A stretch of DNA of 64,000 nucleotides from Dolomitihabitans soli (GTDB taxonomy: Bacteria; Actinomycetota; Actinomycetes; Streptosporangiales; Streptosporangiaceae), in contig NZ_JAKNTW010000011.1 in the NCBI RefSeq assembly GCF_022213955.1, positions 124,001 to 188,000 on the forward strand, read 5' to 3'. This document shows, in pieces, positions 60,349-64,000 of the stretch; the first letter of the stretch is position 1; each line of letters starts with the position of its first letter. The position numbers and the translations under genes were made by a program. Under the pieces are notes generated by a model. That model was not told where the DNA came from and did not search any database. It saw only the letters and a list, made by a program, of their open reading frames with translations.

Positions 60349-61893
60349 TCAGGTCGGGTTGAGTGCGGGGACGCCGGGCTCGATGACGAAGGAGCCGGAG
60401 GTGTAGGCGGGGGCGTACGGCTCGGTGACGCGGGCCAGCGAGCGGAAGTCGACCTTCATCTCGCGGTCGCTGATCCGGGCGCGGACGTAGCCGCGGCGGC
60501 CGTTGAAGAACTTGACGTGCGGATTCTCCGCGAGCAGGTCCTGGGTGTTGGGGTACTCGTCCAGGCCGTTGCCGGCGCTGGTCACCGAGGTGGTGACGAG
60601 TTCGACGGCGACGGACTTCGACTCGGGGTCGCGGTAGTCGCGCTTGATCTCGCCGGCCCAGTGGGAGTGCACGTCGCCGGTGAGGACGACGGCGTTGCGC
60701 TTGTGGGTGTCGATGGCGGTGGCCAGGCGGTCGCGGGAGGCGACGTAGCCGTCCCAGCCCTCGTTGGAGTAGCCCTTGCCCGCACCGTTGACCCAGTCCA
60801 TCTCCATCATGAACACCTGCTGGCCGAGCAGGTCCCAGGTGGCTTCGGAACCCTTCAGCTCACCGTCGAGCCAGGCTTCCTGCTCCTGGCCGAGAATGGT
60901 GCGATTGGGGGCGAAACGCTCCTGGCAGTCGGGACCGACGGTGCCGCTGCGGCCGGTGCACGCGTACAGGTCGCGGTACTGGCGGGTGTCGAGCAGGTGC
61001 AGGTTGGCGACGGCGCCCCAGCGGATGGTGCGGTGCAGGCGCAGCGACGAGCCGTCCGGCTTCTGGGCGCGGCGCAGCGGCATGTTCTCGTAGTACGCCC
61101 GGAAGGCGTCGGCGCGGCGCTTGAGGAAGGGCGGGTCGGGCTGTTCCGGGATGTCTCCGGCCCAGCCGTTCTCGATGTCGTGATCGTCCCAGACCACCAC
61201 CCAGGGGGCGATGGCGTGCGCCATCCGCAGCTCGGGGTCGGCCTTGTGCTGGGCGTGCCGGAGCCGGTAGCCGGCCAGGTCGAGGCACTCGCCGCCGGCC
61301 TGGTCGCGCACGGGGTACTTGTAGTCGCCGTACTCGTAGATGTAGTCGCCGAGGAAGGCGATGAGGTCGGGCTGGTCCTCGGCCATCCTGCGATACGGGG
61401 TGAACCAGCCGGTCTGGTAGTCGGCGCAGGAGGTGAACGACAGGTTGAGCTCACGGCCGCGGCCGCCGCGTGCGGGCGCGGTGACGGTGCGGCCGATGTC
61501 GGAGATGTCGTTGCCGGCGCGGAAGCGGTAGAAGTACTCGGCGCCGGAGTTGAGGCCGCCGAGCTCCACGTGGACGCTGTGCGCCTCCTCCTGTCGGGCG
61601 ATCTCGGTGCCGCGGCGTACCACGTGCTTGAAGTTCTCGTCCTTGGCGATCTGCCACTGGACGGGGACGGGCCGGGCGGGCATGCCGCCGAGGCCGTCGA
61701 GGGCGAGGGGGTCGGGGGCGAGACGCGTCCAGAGCACCGCGCCGTCGGACGTGGGCTCGCCGGAGGCGACGCCGAGTTGGAAGGGGTCGGACAGGGGGGC
61801 ACGACGGGCCACCGCCTGCACGGGGCTGCTGCCCAGTGCGGCGGCCAGTCCCGCGCTCGCGCCCCCGGCGAACAACGCACGCCGGGTGATCAT
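60349..61893 (-). CDS. PhoD-type alkaline phosphatase/phosphodiesterase, Tat-exported
   Basis: A 514-residue metallophosphoesterase. The N-terminus MITRRALFAGGASAGLAAALG is a twin-arginine signal. After a small fibronectin-like domain (about 35-145, LGVASGEPTSDGAVLWTRL) comes the catalytic domain with SFTSCADYQTG, FLGDYIYEYGDY, WDDHDIENGW and VVLTGDVHSHWAGE, the set of Asp/His/Asn/Cys ligands for iron and calcium in PhoD. It would release phosphate from phosphomono- or diesters, including teichoic acids. No Pho-box was identified; the co-transcribed GH27 gene is an unusual partner. Confidence 0.93.
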   Translation of the reverse strand: MITRRALFAGGASAGLAAALGSSPVQAVARRAPLSDPFQLGVASGEPTSDGAVLWTRLAPDPLALDGLGGMPARPVPVQWQIAKDENFKHVVRRGTEIARQEEAHSVHVELGGLNSGAEYFYRFRAGNDISDIGRTVTAPARGGRGRELNLSFTSCADYQTGWFTPYRRMAEDQPDLIAFLGDYIYEYGDYKYPVRDQAGGECLDLAGYRLRHAQHKADPELRMAHAIAPWVVVWDDHDIENGWAGDIPEQPDPPFLKRRADAFRAYYENMPLRRAQKPDGSSLRLHRTIRWGAVANLHLLDTRQYRDLYACTGRSGTVGPDCQERFAPNRTILGQEQEAWLDGELKGSEATWDLLGQQVFMMEMDWVNGAGKGYSNEGWDGYVASRDRLATAIDTHKRNAVVLTGDVHSHWAGEIKRDYRDPESKSVAVELVTTSVTSAGNGLDEYPNTQDLLAENPHVKFFNGRRGYVRARISDREMKVDFRSLARVTEPYAPAYTSGSFVIEPGVPALNPT

Positions 61894-61908
61894 GGGTTGG
61901 GGGGCTCC

Positions 61909-62038
61909 CTACTGAATGCTGGCGTTGCCTGCGGCAACTGCCTGGTCTACGGCCTGCTCCGGGGTGAGCCTGCCGAGGTACATCTCGCTGAACTTGGCCT
62001 CGAAGCCGGTGGTGACGGGCAGCGGGAATGCGGCACCC
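61909..62038 (-). pseudogene. C-terminal remnant of a sugar-binding protein
   Basis: About 43 codons on the minus strand read GAAFPLPVTTGFEAKFSEM followed by YLGRLTPEQAVDQAVAAGNA, the usual C-terminal helix pair of a family 1 solute-binding protein; lipobox and lobes are missing. The frame stays open upstream as a 67-residue frame, but those residues come from a different gene end. It is a leftover of a lost importer, next to ROK and GH27/PhoD. Confidence 0.6.
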
Positions 62039-62119
62039 TCAGCCGTGCTCGAACACCCGCACCTCGCCGGGAGCGCGCCTGACCTCACCGATGTCTGCGA
62101 ACGACACTGCATTCCTCAT
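62039..62119 (-). pseudogene. N-terminal remnant, probably of a GH36 alpha-galactosidase
   Basis: From ATG 62119, preceded by AGTGAG, 26 codons end in EVRVFEHG and then a stop where GH36 proteins of one actinomycete subgroup continue with WQSWSP. The position just downstream of the ROK-facing promoter shows that it was the first gene of the divergent operon. The family call rests on eight residues and is inference; the abrupt join to an SBP tail is seen directly. Confidence 0.4.
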
Positions 62120-62211
62120 CTCACTTACGAAGGAAGGCTTCATTAGTAGCAGTGGGCAATCGCGGAGGTCAATGGGCAGTTCTCTTGTATATGCAGGAAG
62201 ATAAGGAGGTA

Positions 62212-62240
62212 TGGACAGCTGCTGGACACTGGCATAATTT
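62212..62240 (+). promoter_or_regulatory. promoter of second ROK gene
   Basis: TGGACA at 62212-62217 and TAATTT at 62235-62240 are 17 bases apart; the overlapping CATAAT at 62233 is an alternative -10 element. They lie upstream of AAAGGAG at 62249-62255. Confidence 0.5.
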
Positions 62241-62273
62241 GCAGTTACAAAGGAGACCTACATTACGGACGGT

Positions 62274-63428
62274 TTGGTGGACCTACGCGGCGGTGACCTG
62301 TCCCGGCTCAGGCAGCTCAACTCGCTGACCGCGATCAGGGCGCTGCGTGCGGCCGGGCCGCTCACCCTGTCGGCACTCGCCGACAGGGCCGGGCTGTCGC
62401 GCCCCTCCATGAAGGAGGTCGTCGACGAGCTCACCTCGCTCGGCTGGGTCGAGGAGGTGCCGCCGAGCCCCGGCACCATGGGGCGACCGGCCCGGCGCTA
62501 CCGCTTCCGCGCCGACAGCGGCCACCTCGTCGGCGTCGACATCGGCGGGCACAATGTCCGGGCCGCGCTGTCCGACCTCGACGGCCATGTCCTGACCGAG
62601 ACCCGGCAGCCCGTCGAGCCGGACGCCCCGCTGGACGAACGCCTGGCCGCCATCGAGCGCGCCGTGTCCGGCTGTCTCGCGGCCAGCCGCAAGAACCCCG
62701 CCGACCTGTGGGCCCTCGCCGCCGGCAGCACCGGCGTGATCACTCCGGACGGCCGTATCGCGCTCTCGAAGGCCGTCCCGGCGTGGACCGGCCTCGACCT
62801 TGCCGGCCGCCTGCGGGAGATGTTCCCGTGCGAGATCCTGGTCGAGAACGACAGCCGGCTCGCGGCGCTTGCCGAGTTCCGGCGGGGCGTCGCCCGCGAT
62901 GCCCGGGACGTGGTGTTCCTCCACGTCGGCAGGCGCATGGGCGCCGGTCTCATCATCGACGGCAAGGTCCACCGCGGATTCGGCGTGGCCGCCGGCGAGG
63001 TCGCCCTGCTGCCGGAGTTGCGCTGGTTCGACGCCCCCGAGCACCTCAACACGTGCGCCGCCGTACCGCCCGGCACCCCGCCCGAGGACGCCGCCGGCCA
63101 CACGCTGGCCGCCGCCCGGTCCGGCGATCCGGTCGCGTTGGAGGCGGTCGGCCGCTACGTCGACGACCTGGCCGTGGGCACCGCCGCGATGGTCCTGCTG
63201 CTCGACCCGCAGATGGTCGTCCTCGGCGGCGGGTTCTCCCGCTCCGCCGACGTGCTCCTGCCGCCGCTGCGTGACCGGCTCGAACGGCGTTGCGTCCGTC
63301 TCCCAGAGATACGGGCCTCGACGCTGGGTGACGAGTGCGTGGTGGTGGGCGCGATCGACCACGCGGTGGAGCATGTCGGCCGCCGGTTCTTCACCCCCGA
63401 CGCGGGGCCGCTGCCCCTCAGCCGCTGA
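62274..63428 (+). CDS. ROK family transcriptional regulator
   Basis: A 384-residue repressor. Winged helix at about 8-72 (SRLRQLNSLTAIRALRAAG, LSALADRAGLSRPSMKEVVDELTSLGWVEE), then a ROK domain with GVDIGGHNVRAALSDLDG, ILVENDSRLAALAEF and VVLGGGFSRSADVLLPPL. The zinc motif CxCGxxGCxE is absent; the loop reads HLNTCAAVPPG. The start is uncertain: TTG 62274 and GTG 62277 have no ribosome site, while the good AAAGGAG stands seven bases before an in-frame ATT at 62262. It is divergent from the deletion scar and the PhoD/GH27 genes and probably once controlled an alpha-galactoside operon there. Confidence 0.88.
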   Translation: MVDLRGGDLSRLRQLNSLTAIRALRAAGPLTLSALADRAGLSRPSMKEVVDELTSLGWVEEVPPSPGTMGRPARRYRFRADSGHLVGVDIGGHNVRAALSDLDGHVLTETRQPVEPDAPLDERLAAIERAVSGCLAASRKNPADLWALAAGSTGVITPDGRIALSKAVPAWTGLDLAGRLREMFPCEILVENDSRLAALAEFRRGVARDARDVVFLHVGRRMGAGLIIDGKVHRGFGVAAGEVALLPELRWFDAPEHLNTCAAVPPGTPPEDAAGHTLAAARSGDPVALEAVGRYVDDLAVGTAAMVLLLDPQMVVLGGGFSRSADVLLPPLRDRLERRCVRLPEIRASTLGDECVVVGAIDHAVEHVGRRFFTPDAGPLPLSR

Positions 63429-63499
63429 CGCGACCGGTCCCCCCGGGCCAGGTGATCACCGAGCCCGCGCCATCGCCATCGGCCGATCAACCGCACATG

Positions 63500-63708
63500 C
63501 AGCACTCCCACCACGCTGATAGGGGCAGCCGAAGTCCGCCGCGTGACCTGCAGGATGCTCTCGCGTACGGCGGGCGGGACGCCGAAGTCCATGTCGGCCA
63601 CCCACGCTCCGGTGGTGCGGGGGACAGGAAGCCCCACTTGACGCCGTGCCCCGAGCGCAGCCGTCCGACGTCGATGGCCTCGAACGGGTCGGCGGGCAGG
63701 CGGTTCAC
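63500..63708 (-). pseudogene. decayed MalY/PatB-type aminotransferase fragment
   Basis: From GTG 63708 the reading begins VNRLPADPFEAIDVGRL, RSGHGVKWGFL, then a frameshift near 63630, then AWVADMDFGVPPAVRESILQV in a second frame, then a second shift near 63540 into DFGCPYQRGG. These pieces in order match the N-terminal ~75 residues of PLP-dependent MalY/PatB (cystathionine beta-lyase-like) enzymes, which keep WVADMDF. The lysine-bearing core is absent, so no activity is possible. It follows the DinB-like gene by a few bases. Nothing else is seen between 63429 and 63500. Confidence 0.55.
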
Positions 63709-63712
63709 GGCG

Positions 63713-64000
63713 TCACCCCGCATGCTGCCGGGCGAGGATGACGTCGCGCAGGATCTCCATCTGACCGTGGTGCTGCGCGAGCTCCTCATAGACGTGCAGC
63801 AGCGCCGCCCCCTGGGTCAGCTCGCGGTCGGGGCCGAGGAAGTGCGCGGGTGGCGTGCCGCGGAGCCGGGCGGCGGGAACGGCCGCGCGCACGTCCTCGG
63901 CGAGCCTGGCCCGTACCGCTGTCACGCTGTCCAGCAGCGGACCGACGGGGCCGGCGCTCGCGAACTCGCCGTCGCGGTCGCGGACGACCTCACGTCCCGC
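63713..64000 (-). CDS. DinB-superfamily (DUF664-like) protein, C-terminal part
   Basis: The last 95 codons of a gene entering from the right edge, open to base 64000. The reading REVVRDRDGEFASAGPVGPLL, then GPDRELTQGAALLHVYEELAQHHGQMEIL, matches the end of DinB/DUF664 four-helix proteins, in which H-x3-E-x2-x-H-x2-H histidines form a metal or thiol-transferase site; the pattern HVYEELAQHHGQ is visible. Mycothiol-dependent roles are known in the superfamily. The start and first helices lie outside the window. Confidence 0.7.
   Translation of the reverse strand, partial: AGREVVRDRDGEFASAGPVGPLLDSVTAVRARLAEDVRAAVPAARLRGTPPAHFLGPDRELTQGAALLHVYEELAQHHGQMEILRDVILARQHAG

Overview
The window is high-GC actinomycete DNA. 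GC-rich third codon positions, frequent GTG/TTG starts, ATGA/GTGA stop-start overlaps, Tat and lipoprotein exports, P/S/T-linked CBM2 domains, ECF41 sigma factors and MsiK-type ABC importers without their own ATPase all fit a soil filamentous actinomycete. I would guess Streptosporangiales, but the sequence alone does not prove the family. No rRNA, tRNA, CRISPR array, transposase or prophage gene was recognised.

Layout. 1-6.5 kb holds mixed genes: a DUF3885-like protein, a small membrane protein, an AT-richer HTH-like hypothetical, a RibD/DHFR-fold reductase followed by a 15-copy 16-bp repeat, then a PAS-GAF-PP2C phosphatase whose stop overlaps the start of a cobalamin-binding protein carrying the CarH-type Wx9EH motif, then a cupin. 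6.8-26.8 kb is a carbohydrate region: GH43 with a divergent LacI; a minus-strand run LacI, DUF2264, ThuA-like, Gfo/Idh/MocA; a plus-strand run of two ABC importers around a GH42 beta-galactosidase, ending in a YesL-like membrane protein; and two secreted pectate lyases (PL3 and PL1). 27-30.6 kb encodes a complete P450 chain (ferredoxin, P450, ferredoxin reductase) with a divergent TetR. 30.8-34.3 kb is a LacI, enolase-superfamily dehydratase and MFS set for a sugar acid.

34.3-39.1 kb holds two ECF41 sigma factors, an HxlR/LUD divergent pair, a small membrane protein and an NmrA-like reductase. One ECF41 gene has a perfect TGTCACA-N16-CGTC promoter. 39.7-52 kb is a second glycan region: a secreted GH71 alpha-1,3-glucanase; a ROK regulator and GH42 divergent from an SBP, two permeases and a GH36 alpha-galactosidase; and a secreted GH5_8 beta-mannanase with CBM2. 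52.3-55.3 kb is one long BRCT plus beta-propeller plus helical-repeat protein. 55.4-64 kb holds an SGNH esterase with CBM2 under a perfect CebR/CelR box, a VOC/GntR pair, a secreted GH27 alpha-galactosidase with a PhoD phosphatase, a deletion scar made of two gene ends, a second ROK regulator, a decayed MalY/PatB aminotransferase fragment and the end of a DinB-like gene.

Working together: secreted PL1, PL3, GH5_8, GH71, GH27 and the SGNH esterase would open pectin, galactomannan, alpha-glucan and acetylated hemicellulose. Three lipoprotein-dependent importers would bring in oligosaccharides, which cytoplasmic GH42, GH36 and GH43 cut. Local LacI and ROK repressors sit next to inverted-repeat operators. 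ATP hydrolysis for the importers must come from a shared ATPase elsewhere. The least expected items are the B12-binding protein coupled to a PP2C phosphatase, the BRCT-propeller protein, the repeat of mini-hairpins and the deletion scar beside the second ROK gene.
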